Assembly (NCBI GenBank): GCA_015055945.1
Contig: SVHH01000005.1
Coordinates: 104,336 to 152,561 of the forward strand
Reading direction: 5' to 3'
From: Clostridiales bacterium
GTDB taxonomy: Bacteria > Bacillota > Clostridia > Christensenellales > Borkfalkiaceae
Length of the DNA stretch: 48,226 nt
Positions 8,798-16,898 of this stretch are shown here, in pieces. Positions within the stretch are counted from its first letter, which is position 1, and every line of letters begins with the position of its first letter. A model generated the notes under the pieces. It was not told the DNA's origin. It worked only from the letters and a program-made list of their open reading frames with translations, and ran no database searches. Position numbers and translations under genes: made by a program.

Positions 8798-9340
8798 CTA
8801 TTCTTCATTTTTGCACAAGTGCGGAAAAATCTTATTAAAATACTTGACGTTGATAATTGCAATTACAAGTAAAACACCCACAACCGCACAGCACGCACCT
8901 TGCAAGGTATTACCTAAAAGTGCAAGCGCTCCACCAGAAAAACCGTACAATATACTTTCGTATAAAAAATATCCAAAAACCATAACGATTTCACCGACGA
9001 TTGCAGAAATAAGTCTATTCAAAAAGTCAAGTTTATCTTTTTTTATAATATTCTTAAATAAACGCCAAACTAAGTACGAGCATAAACTAACTAATGCTTT
9101 TACTGCAAAAGTTACGGGTGCATACATAGCGTAACCCGACACTATATCAGCAATCATGCTGCCTATACCTGCTGCAATTGATCCAAAACACGGTCCTAAG
9201 CACCACCCAGAGAGCAATACGAAAACGTCTCCAAGATTAACGTAACCGTTAGGAAGCGGCACAATAATTACCATAGTTGCAACACAACAAAGTGCGGCAA
9301 ATACTGCCGTGAACACAATTGTTTTTACGCTAAACCTCAT
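8798..9340 (-). CDS. ECF transporter substrate-binding (S) component
   Basis: A 180-residue, strongly hydrophobic protein with about six predicted membrane segments. It resembles the S-components of energy-coupling factor vitamin transporters (ECF-ribofla_trS/DUF1393-like). Visible marks are the N-terminal basic start followed by a long hydrophobic helix, and the LPNGYVNLGDVFVLLSG segment typical of the first loop. Such proteins bind a vitamin or precursor and use a shared EcfA-A'-T module encoded elsewhere; that module is not in the window. The start follows GGAGAT and a perfect promoter lies just upstream. Which vitamin it takes up cannot be told. Confidence 0.85.
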   Translation of the reverse strand: MRFSVKTIVFTAVFAALCCVATMVIIVPLPNGYVNLGDVFVLLSGWCLGPCFGSIAAGIGSMIADIVSGYAMYAPVTFAVKALVSLCSYLVWRLFKNIIKKDKLDFLNRLISAIVGEIVMVFGYFLYESILYGFSGGALALLGNTLQGACCAVVGVLLVIAIINVKYFNKIFPHLCKNEE

Positions 9341-9373
9341 AAGAGAATCTCCATAAGTTTTATTGTAATTTTA

Positions 9374-9402
9374 ATTATATTCTAACGTTATTTTTTTGTC
9401 AA
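9374..9402 (-). promoter_or_regulatory. Perfect-consensus sigma-A promoter
   Basis: On the minus strand, TTGACA (9397-9402) and TATAAT (9374-9379) lie 17 bp apart, a full match to the housekeeping consensus. It drives the ECF S-component–cyclophilin–CapA-like operon. No riboswitch-sized leader is present: only ~25 nt separate the predicted transcript start from the ATG. Confidence 0.85.
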
Positions 9403-9420
9403 TCTTATACGCTTATTAGT

Positions 9421-9455
9421 TTTAAAACCCCAAGAAAAAACCTTGGGGTTTTATC
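9421..9455 (-). terminator. Intrinsic terminator after the GH39-like pair
   Basis: An 11-bp stem (AAAACCCCAAG at 9424-9434 with CTTGGGGTTTT at 9442-9452) directly follows the stop of the catalytically degenerate GH39-like gene and gives a U-tract in minus-strand RNA. Confidence 0.85.
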
Positions 9456-9463
9456 ACAAAAAA

Positions 9464-10822
9464 TTATTCAAATTCAATTAAACGAACTTCGTTGGGTGAC
9501 ATCTTAAATCTAATAGGACCGTCAATCCACATACTTCTTATGATTGCAATACTTCTTCTCTCTTCAGCAGTCATATTTTCTAAATCAAGTTCTTTAATGA
9601 TGGTTGCAGTCCCTTTATTCTTAGGTACGTCAATAGTGCTTAAAGCAACTTCTTTTTCTTCATCAGAATAGTTAGTAACTAAAACTGAAACCTTATTTAC
9701 GTCAGCACCTGCAACGGCGTAAACGTCAGCATCATCACTAACTGCTTCAACTTGAAAACCAAGTTTATAGAGTTTGTTGAACGCTTGCATTACGTAGTAG
9801 CCGTAAGAAGGTACCCCAGCAGCAGAAACGGTAGGTCCAAAAAGGCCACCTTTGCTACCTGCAGCAATACCAGAGAACATTGCTTTGCTTACGCAAGAAT
9901 TTTGCCAACTTGCAAGGTTTGCACCGATAACTGACGCACACTTAATATTGCTGGGATCAACAACGTTAGTTTTCCAGCAACCACAAATATTTTCACATTC
10001 GGTAAGACCTACGTTGTCGAGAGTTTCACGAATATAATTAGCAACCTTAACGTTTGTTTCAGGACATTCGGTAATAGCGTTCCAAGTGAAGAAATCAAAG
10101 GGGGCTTTGGTTTCTTCTGCCGTTACGTATTTAACAAAATCTTCAAAGAATTCTTTAGAGTAATTATCTTTATCTTCTAAATCAATACCAGTTGCGCCGT
10201 AGCCACCAAATTTCCAGCCTTTACCAGCAAAACATTCGCTCAAGTAATTTGCAATTACTCTATAGAATTCAAAATATTCTTCTTTAGTACCCTTCCAGCA
10301 AGCGTTATCTTTAACAGCCTTTGCATTATCGGGACCGTCCCAAATTTCCCAGTATTTAATACCAGCCTTAAAGCCGTTATGCCAACCGATATTGTAGTGA
10401 AGAATAATGTGTTCGCAAATTCTTGCAAACTTTGCATAGTCCTTGGGGGGATCAATATTATAATACTTCAACCAATGGTCAGGTTCTTTACCAACACCAA
10501 GACGGAAAATGGGTTTTACGCCACGGAGTTGACATTCCCAAATAACCCAATCGGTAAACGCGAAGTCGTAACTTTCTTCTAAAAATTCGTCAGCGTCAAA
10601 ATTTCTAAAAATATTGGTTACGTCAACGAATACGTTTGAGCCGTAACGACCGCCTACGCCGTTTAATCTTACGTAAGGCATACCGATTTGATCAATATGA
10701 GATAAAACGTTTTTATTCCATCTGATTTCACCTCTAACTGAAGTTGAGATAAAACCCATTGCTGAGTGAACGGGTTTAATTCTACCTAAAACTTTATTAT
10801 TGTTAATGGTAACTATACTCAT
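9464..10822 (-). CDS. GH39-like protein lacking both catalytic glutamates (predicted pseudoenzyme)
   Basis: A 452-residue protein clearly related to its upstream neighbour (10844-12202): shared blocks include GGRYG, NIFR(N/D)FDADE, DPPKDY, ARICEH, YWEIW and DFFTW. In the neighbour, and in GH39 enzymes generally, the acid/base is Glu in WNEP and the nucleophile is Glu before WN. Here WNEP reads WDGP, so Gly163 replaces the acid/base (codon at 10334-10336). The segment before the nucleophile reads CENICGCW, with Cys282 replacing it (codon at 9977-9979). The WHSYH motif is also changed to WNAIT. The frame is intact, full length and has a strong AAGGAG site, so it is not a decayed gene. It may bind sugar, regulate or assemble with its neighbour; that is inference. 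Confidence 0.82.
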   Translation of the reverse strand: MSIVTINNNKVLGRIKPVHSAMGFISTSVRGEIRWNKNVLSHIDQIGMPYVRLNGVGGRYGSNVFVDVTNIFRNFDADEFLEESYDFAFTDWVIWECQLRGVKPIFRLGVGKEPDHWLKYYNIDPPKDYAKFARICEHIILHYNIGWHNGFKAGIKYWEIWDGPDNAKAVKDNACWKGTKEEYFEFYRVIANYLSECFAGKGWKFGGYGATGIDLEDKDNYSKEFFEDFVKYVTAEETKAPFDFFTWNAITECPETNVKVANYIRETLDNVGLTECENICGCWKTNVVDPSNIKCASVIGANLASWQNSCVSKAMFSGIAAGSKGGLFGPTVSAAGVPSYGYYVMQAFNKLYKLGFQVEAVSDDADVYAVAGADVNKVSVLVTNYSDEEKEVALSTIDVPKNKGTATIIKELDLENMTAEERRSIAIIRSMWIDGPIRFKMSPNEVRLIEFE

Positions 10823-10843
10823 TTTTCTTTTCTCCTTATCCTT

Positions 10844-12202
10844 TTATTTCTCAAAAGAGAGCAAGTAAACTGCGTGTTTAGGAAGTGCGATGGTTAAATT
10901 GTCTTTACCTTCTAATGCAACTTCATCATACCACTTGTCTTCGTCAATACAGTTCATTTTAGCCTTAGTTGCGCCAAAGCCCTTGATGTCAACTTCTACT
11001 TCAGTATCTCCGCCATCGTAGTTAGCGATCATTAAGCAAAGTTTGTTATCGTTCTTAGCAGCGCCAATGTAAATGTTTTCATTTGAACAAGAAGATTCTA
11101 ATTCGTTTCCTAAGCGGTAAAGTTGGTTAAATCCCTTGAATACGTAATAAGTTCTAAGGCGTTCACCAGTATAAGGATGATACCAACCGTTATAGTTTGA
11201 ACTCAAACGGCTAAGTGCGTAGTAGGTTGCCATATCGAGCATATTCTTTTGATATGAAAGCATATTACCAGCAACGTTAGCGCAGTCTTGAAGTTTACCA
11301 CGGAGAGTAATGTTCGGGTTCCATTCGTCGTTAATGTTTTCACAATCAGGATAACCGTAACGAGCGAGTTGGGTTTTAATGTAAACTGACATTATTGAGT
11401 TTTCTTTAGGTTTAGTGTGATATGAGTGCCAAGTAAAAAAGTCAAGCGGAACTTTCTTTTCGCCCTTGGTGATGTATTTTAAGAAACCGTGGAAACAGTT
11501 AAAGAGTTTACTCGGTGAGTGGTCTACGTTTTGGCTGGGTGAAATACCTGCTCTTATAACTTGATAAAGACCGATACTTGAATAGCCACCTACCTTAATG
11601 TAAGGGAAACGTTCTTTCAAGTGGGTTGCAGCAACACTGTAGAGTTCCCAATATTGTTCATCGGTACCGTTCCACATTTGTTCATCGCCACTTCTTGCAA
11701 ATTCTTTTCTAACTTCAGGTTCGTTCCAAATTTCCCAATATAAAATGTTGTACTTAAATCCGTCTGCCCAACCTTCGTTATAGTGCGCGATAACGTGTTC
11801 GCAAATACGCGCCCATTTATTATAATCTTTAGGCGGATCAGTACGATAGTGTTTATAGAAGTTATCGTTTTCAATGGTAATACCCAAACGGTATAATACT
11901 TGTACACCATGCTCGATACAACGAGTTACTAAAAAGTCAGTAAACGTAAAGTCATAGTTTGCGGGATCGTTCTCATCAGCGTCAAAATCTCTAAAAATAT
12001 TAGGAATATCTACGTATGTACCGCCGCCGTATCTACCACCTTGGTCGTGGTAACGGCAAATAGGAACACCTGCTTCTTCATAGTCCTTAATGTAGTTTCT
12101 CTGTAATTCTTCAGTTACAGAGTCCCACGGAACGCAACATACACCGTGTAAGGGGCGAATTTTGCCGGTTACAACACTACTGTCTACAACAATCTTTTCC
12201 AT
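10844..12202 (-). CDS. GH39-like glycoside hydrolase (beta-xylosidase/related)
   Basis: A 452-residue glycoside hydrolase of the GH39 type (clan GH-A TIM barrel), a family that includes beta-xylosidases and alpha-L-iduronidases. The predicted acid/base is Glu161 in YWEIWNEP, the nucleophile Glu293 in NDEWNP, and WHSYH near 258-262 completes the active site. The C-terminal ~90 residues look like a beta-sandwich (LCLMIANYDGGD). The frame could start at 12262, but ATG 12202 is preceded by AAGGAGA at ideal spacing, and the earlier start lies in the promoter region. No signal peptide, so it acts inside the cell on imported oligosaccharides. It shares a transcript with the degenerate paralogue, 21 bp downstream. 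Confidence 0.85.
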   Translation of the reverse strand: MEKIVVDSSVVTGKIRPLHGVCCVPWDSVTEELQRNYIKDYEEAGVPICRYHDQGGRYGGGTYVDIPNIFRDFDADENDPANYDFTFTDFLVTRCIEHGVQVLYRLGITIENDNFYKHYRTDPPKDYNKWARICEHVIAHYNEGWADGFKYNILYWEIWNEPEVRKEFARSGDEQMWNGTDEQYWELYSVAATHLKERFPYIKVGGYSSIGLYQVIRAGISPSQNVDHSPSKLFNCFHGFLKYITKGEKKVPLDFFTWHSYHTKPKENSIMSVYIKTQLARYGYPDCENINDEWNPNITLRGKLQDCANVAGNMLSYQKNMLDMATYYALSRLSSNYNGWYHPYTGERLRTYYVFKGFNQLYRLGNELESSCSNENIYIGAAKNDNKLCLMIANYDGGDTEVEVDIKGFGATKAKMNCIDEDKWYDEVALEGKDNLTIALPKHAVYLLSFEK

Positions 12203-12521
12203 AAGATTCTCCTTATAAAAACGTTCTTTATTACACCCAGCATCTATATTATTTTGGTGCAAGAACTATTCTTGTTTATTTTATTATACTACAAATAGTT
12301 TATCAATACTATATAAAAAAACTCTAAAAAAGTGAATTATTACATATATATAACATTTTTTACTTTGAATTATATGATATCATTCATCTTAATTAGAGTT
12401 TTACTTATTATTTGGTTGTTTAGTTTTTAGCGCAAAAATAACAACACTGAAAAGCGTCTGCAATAAACGTTATCGCTAGTTTGTACCTAAACATTTGCGC
12501 GTCTTTTATTACGTAAAAATT
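12203..12521. other. Non-coding gap between pyrI and the GH39 pair
   Basis: No gene is visible. The left half holds the GH39-pair promoter region (TATAAT on the minus strand at 12283-12288, no convincing -35 box) and the palindrome at 12260-12274. The right half follows pyrI. It can fold weakly (GCGCAAA near 12429 with TTTGCGC near 12493, and a small AGCG/CGCT stem inside) but has no U-tract, so I cannot name a clear terminator for the pyr operon. It has no tRNA-like fold. Confidence 0.6.
12260..12274. promoter_or_regulatory. Candidate operator of the GH39-like operon
   Basis: CAAGAA-CTA-TTCTTG is a perfect 6+6 palindrome. It lies 8 bp downstream of the likely -10 box (12283-12288, minus strand), right at or after the predicted transcript start, a typical place for a repressor. 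The regulator is unknown and not encoded next door. Confidence 0.4.
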
Positions 12522-12941
12522 TTAGTCGTTTGCTTTTGATTCACAGTATATGCAACGATAAGTTCTGCTTTCTTTATCAACGAGTTTGAAAACGTGGTCG
12601 ATGCCGTGTTCAACGCTTGTTATACAACGGGGATTTTTACACTTAATTGCGTTTTTAACAGTTTTAGGAAGTTCAACCTTGCGCTTTGCAATAAGTTTGC
12701 CTTCCTTGATAAAGTTTACGGTTGTTTCGGGTGCGATATAACCTAAAACGTCAAGGTCTAACGCGATATCCGCATCGATTTTAATAATGTCTTTCTTTCC
12801 AGTTTTTTTACTGGGTACGTTCTTGATTAAAGCAACCGTACATTCTAATTCGCTAAGGTTTAAGAAATTATAAATTTCCATGCCCTTGCCCGCTTCGATA
12901 TGATCTATTACTATGCCGTTATTGATAGGATTTATTTCCAT
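12522..12941 (-). CDS. pyrI: Aspartate carbamoyltransferase regulatory subunit PyrI
   Basis: A 139-residue PyrI. It assembles with PyrB and confers allosteric control by nucleotides. The N-terminal nucleotide-binding part begins with NNGIVIDHIEAGKG. The C-terminal zinc domain holds KCKNPRC (about 100-106) and CIYC (about 131-134), the four cysteine zinc ligands. The start follows AAGGAGAAAAAT. It is the last gene of the pyr operon, 10 bp after pyrB. Having PyrI points to a PyrB-PyrI holoenzyme rather than the PyrB-only trimer of Bacillus. Confidence 0.96.
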   Translation of the reverse strand: MEINPINNGIVIDHIEAGKGMEIYNFLNLSELECTVALIKNVPSKKTGKKDIIKIDADIALDLDVLGYIAPETTVNFIKEGKLIAKRKVELPKTVKNAIKCKNPRCITSVEHGIDHVFKLVDKESRTYRCIYCESKAND

Positions 12942-12951
12942 ATTTTTCTCC

Positions 12952-13866
12952 TTACTCTATACCAAGAAGTTTTAAGATAAGCGCCATTCTAACGAACTTA
13001 CCGTTTTTAACTTGCTTAAAGTAGCAAGCGCGCGGATCGGCGTCCACGTCTACGGCTATTTCGTTTACTCTGGGCAACGGGTGAAGTATGCACATATCTT
13101 TTTTTGCTTTTTCCAACTTTTCAAGCGTCAAGATATAACTATCACGAAGTCTTAAATAATCGTCTTCGTTAAAGAATCTTTCTTGTTGAACTCTAGTCAT
13201 ATAAAGCACGTCGAGTGAAGGCATAGCATCTTCTAAATTAGTGGTTTCAACGTAGTCCATACCGCACTTATCCATAACGTCGTTCTTAACGTAATCGGGT
13301 ACTTTTAATTCTTCGGGAGAGATGAGAACAAGTTTAATACCTTTATGTCTTGAAAGGGCTTGAATAAGTGAGTGTACGGTTCTTCCGAACTTTAAGTCCC
13401 CGCAAAAACCTACGGTCAAGTTGTCAAGTCTGCCCTTTTCTCTCTTAATAGTTAAAAGGTCTGTAAGTGTTTGAGTGGGGTGGTTATGACCGCCGTCCCC
13501 CGCATTGATAATGGGTACGTCTGAAACGAAAGATGCAACTAGCGGTGCACCTTCTTTGGGGTGGCGCATTGCAATAATATCAGAATAGCAACTAACAACT
13601 TTGATAGTATCTGAAACGCTTTCTCCCTTAGATGAAGATGAGTTTGCTGCATCTGAGAACCCAAGCGTTTTACCACCGAGTGATAAAAATGCTGATTCAA
13701 AACTAAGTCTAGTTCTTGTTGACGGTTCAAAGAAAAGGGTTGCCAAAATCTTATTTTTGCACTTTTCCGTATAATTTTCGGGATGTGCAATAATATCGTT
13801 AGCCTTGTCTAAAACCGCTTCAATTTCTTCAACTGAAAAATCAGTTATTGAAAGTAAATTTCTCAT
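12952..13866 (-). CDS. pyrB: Aspartate carbamoyltransferase catalytic subunit PyrB
   Basis: A 304-residue PyrB, which joins carbamoyl phosphate and aspartate into carbamoyl aspartate, the second step of UMP synthesis. The carbamoyl-phosphate loop [12 protein letters not shown] lies near 49-60, and HPTQTLTDL and the C-terminal HPLPRV motif are in place. The frame stays open ~43 codons further upstream, but ATG 13866 has AAGGGG before it and gives the standard N-terminus ([10 protein letters not shown]) and length. It lies 16 bp after pyrE and 10 bp before pyrI. Confidence 0.97.
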   Translation of the reverse strand: MRNLLSITDFSVEEIEAVLDKANDIIAHPENYTEKCKNKILATLFFEPSTRTRLSFESAFLSLGGKTLGFSDAANSSSSKGESVSDTIKVVSCYSDIIAMRHPKEGAPLVASFVSDVPIINAGDGGHNHPTQTLTDLLTIKREKGRLDNLTVGFCGDLKFGRTVHSLIQALSRHKGIKLVLISPEELKVPDYVKNDVMDKCGMDYVETTNLEDAMPSLDVLYMTRVQQERFFNEDDYLRLRDSYILTLEKLEKAKKDMCILHPLPRVNEIAVDVDADPRACYFKQVKNGKFVRMALILKLLGIE

Positions 13867-13882
13867 TTTTATCCCCTTAAAA

Positions 13883-14521
13883 TTAACCTTTAATCCAACT
13901 TTCGTCAGAAGGATTATCTCTGAACGCTTTAAGTCTTTCAACGTCGCCTTGCTTAATATACCCGATTTCAGCAGCAACTGCAATAGTGGTGTCAAAGTCG
14001 GTAAGGCTTACGTTTTTAACGTCAGCAGCGGCAAGTCTTTCCAAGCCTTTCTTCATACCGTAGGTATAGATGCTTACGATACCTAATACGATTGCGCCTG
14101 CTTCTCTTAAAGAATCAACTACGTCGATAACACTGCCACCAGTTGAAATAAGGTCTTCAACAACTACAACCTTAGTGCCCGGTTCTAACTTGCCTTCGAT
14201 TTTGTTGTTTCTACCGTGGTCTTTGCTTGAGCCACGAACGTAACCCATAGGCATACCTAAAATATGACCAGCGATTGCAGCGTGAGCGATACCAGCAGTG
14301 CTAGTACCAAAAAGCGCTTGTGCTTCGGGATATTCTTTTTTAACAGTTTCAGCAATAGCGTTTTCCACAACGTCTCTTGCTTCGGGTGCTGTCAAAATAA
14401 GTCTGTTATCGCAGTAAATGGGGCTTTTAATTCCGCTTGCCCAAGTAAAAGGTTCGTCCGGTCTTAAAAACACCGCTTTGATTTTGAGTAAGTTTTCCGC
14501 AACTTTTCTTGCTGTATCCAT
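13883..14521 (-). CDS. pyrE: Orotate phosphoribosyltransferase PyrE
   Basis: A 212-residue PyrE, which adds ribose-5-phosphate from PRPP to orotate. The PRPP-binding motif [13 protein letters not shown] lies near 119-131, and the N-terminal [16 protein letters not shown] segment matches the orotate-binding region. Normal length. The start follows AAGGAGAAAAT. It is located between pyrF and pyrB in the operon. Confidence 0.97.
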   Translation of the reverse strand: MDTARKVAENLLKIKAVFLRPDEPFTWASGIKSPIYCDNRLILTAPEARDVVENAIAETVKKEYPEAQALFGTSTAGIAHAAIAGHILGMPMGYVRGSSKDHGRNNKIEGKLEPGTKVVVVEDLISTGGSVIDVVDSLREAGAIVLGIVSIYTYGMKKGLERLAAADVKNVSLTDFDTTIAVAAEIGYIKQGDVERLKAFRDNPSDESWIKG

Positions 14522-14546
14522 AATATATTTTCTCCTTGATTGAGTA

Positions 14547-15245
14547 TTATCCTAAGAATTCTTTAACGCATTGTCTGTATGCTTTAACGGGGTCTTCCGC
14601 GCCAGTGATAGAGCGTCCTACAACGATATAATCTGAGCCGATTTCTTTTGCCAAAGCGGGAGTGGTTACGCGCTTTTGGTCGCCAACAGCATCCCCCGCA
14701 AGTCTAATACCAGGGGTGATAGTTAAAAATTTACTGCCGCAAACTTCGTGTACTTTGCCCGCTTCTAAGGGTGAGCATACAACGCCGTCAAGCCCAGAGT
14801 TTTTAGCGTTTAACGCGTAACTCATAACAACTTCATCAATGGGTTTTTCAATGAGAAGTTCACTTTCCATCATTTCCTGGCTGGTTGAAGTGAGTTGGGT
14901 TACGGCAATAAGAATAGGTCTAGTGCCGTCCGCTCTAGTCAAGCCTTCGATTGCGCCTTTCATCATTGCCGAGCCGCCAGCCGCGTGAAGGTTAACCATA
15001 TCCACGTCAAAAGCGGACAAAACTGCCATTGACTTCTTTACGGTGTTAGGAATATCGTGAAGTTTTAGGTCAAGGAAGATTTTATGACCACGGCGTTTGA
15101 TTTCTTTTACGATTTCAATGCCGCCAGCATAAAAGAGTTCCATGCCTACTTTTAAGTAAGGTTTTTCTTCTTGAAACTTATCAAGAAAAGTAAAGAGTTG
15201 TTCTTTTGAATTAAAATCACATGCAATAATTACGTCTTTGTTCAT
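14547..15245 (-). CDS. pyrF: Orotidine-5'-phosphate decarboxylase PyrF
   Basis: A 232-residue PyrF, which decarboxylates OMP to UMP in the last step of the pathway. [11 protein letters not shown] near 58-68 contains the catalytic lysine-aspartate set, and the C-terminal [13 protein letters not shown] is the phosphate-binding loop. Its ATG overlaps the TGA of pyrD by four bases (ATGA) and the ribosome binding site GGGAGG lies in the end of pyrD, so translation is coupled. Confidence 0.97.
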   Translation of the reverse strand: MNKDVIIACDFNSKEQLFTFLDKFQEEKPYLKVGMELFYAGGIEIVKEIKRRGHKIFLDLKLHDIPNTVKKSMAVLSAFDVDMVNLHAAGGSAMMKGAIEGLTRADGTRPILIAVTQLTSTSQEMMESELLIEKPIDEVVMSYALNAKNSGLDGVVCSPLEAGKVHEVCGSKFLTITPGIRLAGDAVGDQKRVTTPALAKEIGSDYIVVGRSITGAEDPVKAYRQCVKEFLG

Positions 15246-16156
15246 TTATGTGCCTCCCCTATAATTTCACTTAAGTCGTTTATTTTATATTTTGCCATAA
15301 CAGCGGGCAAGTTATCAATAATATCTCTGCACGCGTACGGATTAACCAAGTTTTCCGCGCCGACTTGAACAGCCGTTGCACCCGCCATCATCATTTCGAT
15401 AACGTCTTCAGCAGTTGCTACGCCACCGATACCCATAATGGGAAGTTTTACTGCTTCATAAACTTGCCACACCATTCTAAGTGCTATCGGGAAGATTGCT
15501 CTACCTGAAAAGCCGCCGATTTTGTTTGCAATTACGGGCTTTCTTTTATTTAAGTTAATTCTTAAACCTTGCGCAGTGTTAATCAAACTGATACCGTCCG
15601 CGCCACCCTGTTCACACGCTTTAGCGATTGAAACGATGTCAGTTACGTTTGGTGTAAGTTTAATAAATACTGGTTTTGTGGTAACTTTTTTTACCGCTTT
15701 AGTTACCGCTTCAGCATTTTCAGGCTGAGTACCAAAACTCATACCGCCGTTATGAACGTTGGGACAACTGATATTTACTTCAATAATATCAACGTCATCA
15801 ACCGCGTTAATTTTTTCACAACATTCAACGTATTCGTCGATTGAAAACCCGCTTATGTTAGATATAATCGGTTGCGAATACACTTGTCTAAGTCTAGGGA
15901 TTTCCTTTTCGATAACCGCATCAATTCCAGGGTTTTGTAAACCTACTGAATTTATAAGTCCTGAAGTGCATTCGGCAATTCTAGGAGTGGGGTTACCAAA
16001 GCGACTATCCCTTGTTGTGCCCTTAATTGAGATTGCGCCGAGTACGTTAATATCGTAAATATCGCTAAACTCATAACCAAACCCAAAAGTTCCGCTTGCG
16101 GGCACGACTGGGTTTTGAAGTTTTACTCCGCAAAGGTTGACGTTAGTTTTTACCAT
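15242..16156 (-). CDS. pyrD: Dihydroorotate dehydrogenase, type 1B catalytic subunit PyrD
   Basis: A 304-residue class 1B PyrD, which oxidises dihydroorotate to orotate using FMN and passes electrons to PyrK and then NAD. The catalytic cysteine lies in NISCPNV near 130; [11 protein letters not shown] near 242 is the FMN phosphate loop. The start at 16156 follows AAAGGAGG and overlaps the 3' end of pyrK by 7 bp, consistent with a PyrD-PyrK heterotetramer. Confidence 0.97.
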   Translation of the reverse strand: MVKTNVNLCGVKLQNPVVPASGTFGFGYEFSDIYDINVLGAISIKGTTRDSRFGNPTPRIAECTSGLINSVGLQNPGIDAVIEKEIPRLRQVYSQPIISNISGFSIDEYVECCEKINAVDDVDIIEVNISCPNVHNGGMSFGTQPENAEAVTKAVKKVTTKPVFIKLTPNVTDIVSIAKACEQGGADGISLINTAQGLRINLNKRKPVIANKIGGFSGRAIFPIALRMVWQVYEAVKLPIMGIGGVATAEDVIEMMMAGATAVQVGAENLVNPYACRDIIDNLPAVMAKYKINDLSEIIGEAHK

Positions 16157-16884
16157 ATAATTTCCTCCTTTACGAGAACGGGGCCGTCTTTACAAATACG
16201 CTTGTTGCCGTATTTTGTTTTGCAAGTACAACCCATACACGCGCCAAAACCACAGCCCATTCTTTCTTCAAAAGAATATTGACCGCTAGTTGTGGTTGCG
16301 TTATATACTGCTTTAAGCATAGGTTCAGGTCCGCAAGTGTAAACGTAAGAATATTCTTCCACGTCCTTAATGGCGTCGGTTACAAAACCTTTAATACCGT
16401 AACTGCCGTCAGCAGTAGCAACTAAAACGTTTACATTAAGTGCCTTAAATTCACTTTCGTAAAAGATTTCAGCCTTAGTGTTAAAGCCTAAAATAACGGT
16501 CGGTTTTTTGCCTTCTTTAAGTAATTCTTTACACAACTTATACATAGGTGGAACACCTACGCCGCCGCCGATTAAAAGGGGCTTATCCCCTGATAAATCG
16601 GTAAAGTAGCCGTTACCTAAACCTGAAAGGATATCGAGAATTTCTCCACCCTTCATTCTTGACAACTGTTCCGTACCCTTACCTACTACTTTATAAATGA
16701 TAGTAAGTTCTTTATCGTTTGTATCACATACCGATATAGGACGACGAAGGAAAAGTCCGTCAAGTGCAATATTTACAAACTGACCTGGGCGTTCAATAGC
16801 GCTTTGGTCGCCCCAAAGCACCATTTTACAAACGCTGTCGGTAAGTTTTTCATTTGATAACACTTTCAAATAAACTTGTTTCAA
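16150..16884 (-). CDS. pyrK: Dihydroorotate dehydrogenase electron-transfer subunit PyrK
   Basis: A 244-residue PyrK that carries FAD and a 2Fe-2S cluster and passes electrons from PyrD to NAD. RRPISVCD near 47-54 is the FAD-binding motif, LIGGGVGVPPMY near 103-114 the NAD-binding loop, and the C-terminal cluster of cysteines (ERMGCGFGACMGCTCK, then RIC) binds the 2Fe-2S centre. It lies between carB and pyrD. Confidence 0.96.
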   Translation of the reverse strand: MKQVYLKVLSNEKLTDSVCKMVLWGDQSAIERPGQFVNIALDGLFLRRPISVCDTNDKELTIIYKVVGKGTEQLSRMKGGEILDILSGLGNGYFTDLSGDKPLLIGGGVGVPPMYKLCKELLKEGKKPTVILGFNTKAEIFYESEFKALNVNVLVATADGSYGIKGFVTDAIKDVEEYSYVYTCGPEPMLKAVYNATTTSGQYSFEERMGCGFGACMGCTCKTKYGNKRICKDGPVLVKEEIIW

Positions 16885-16898
16885 AATTTATCTCCTTA

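Noticed and set aside
12290-12521. A small RNA gene or tRNA in the gap after pyrI.
   Set aside because: The weak stems are not nested into a recognisable RNA fold, and no promoter–terminator pair encloses them.
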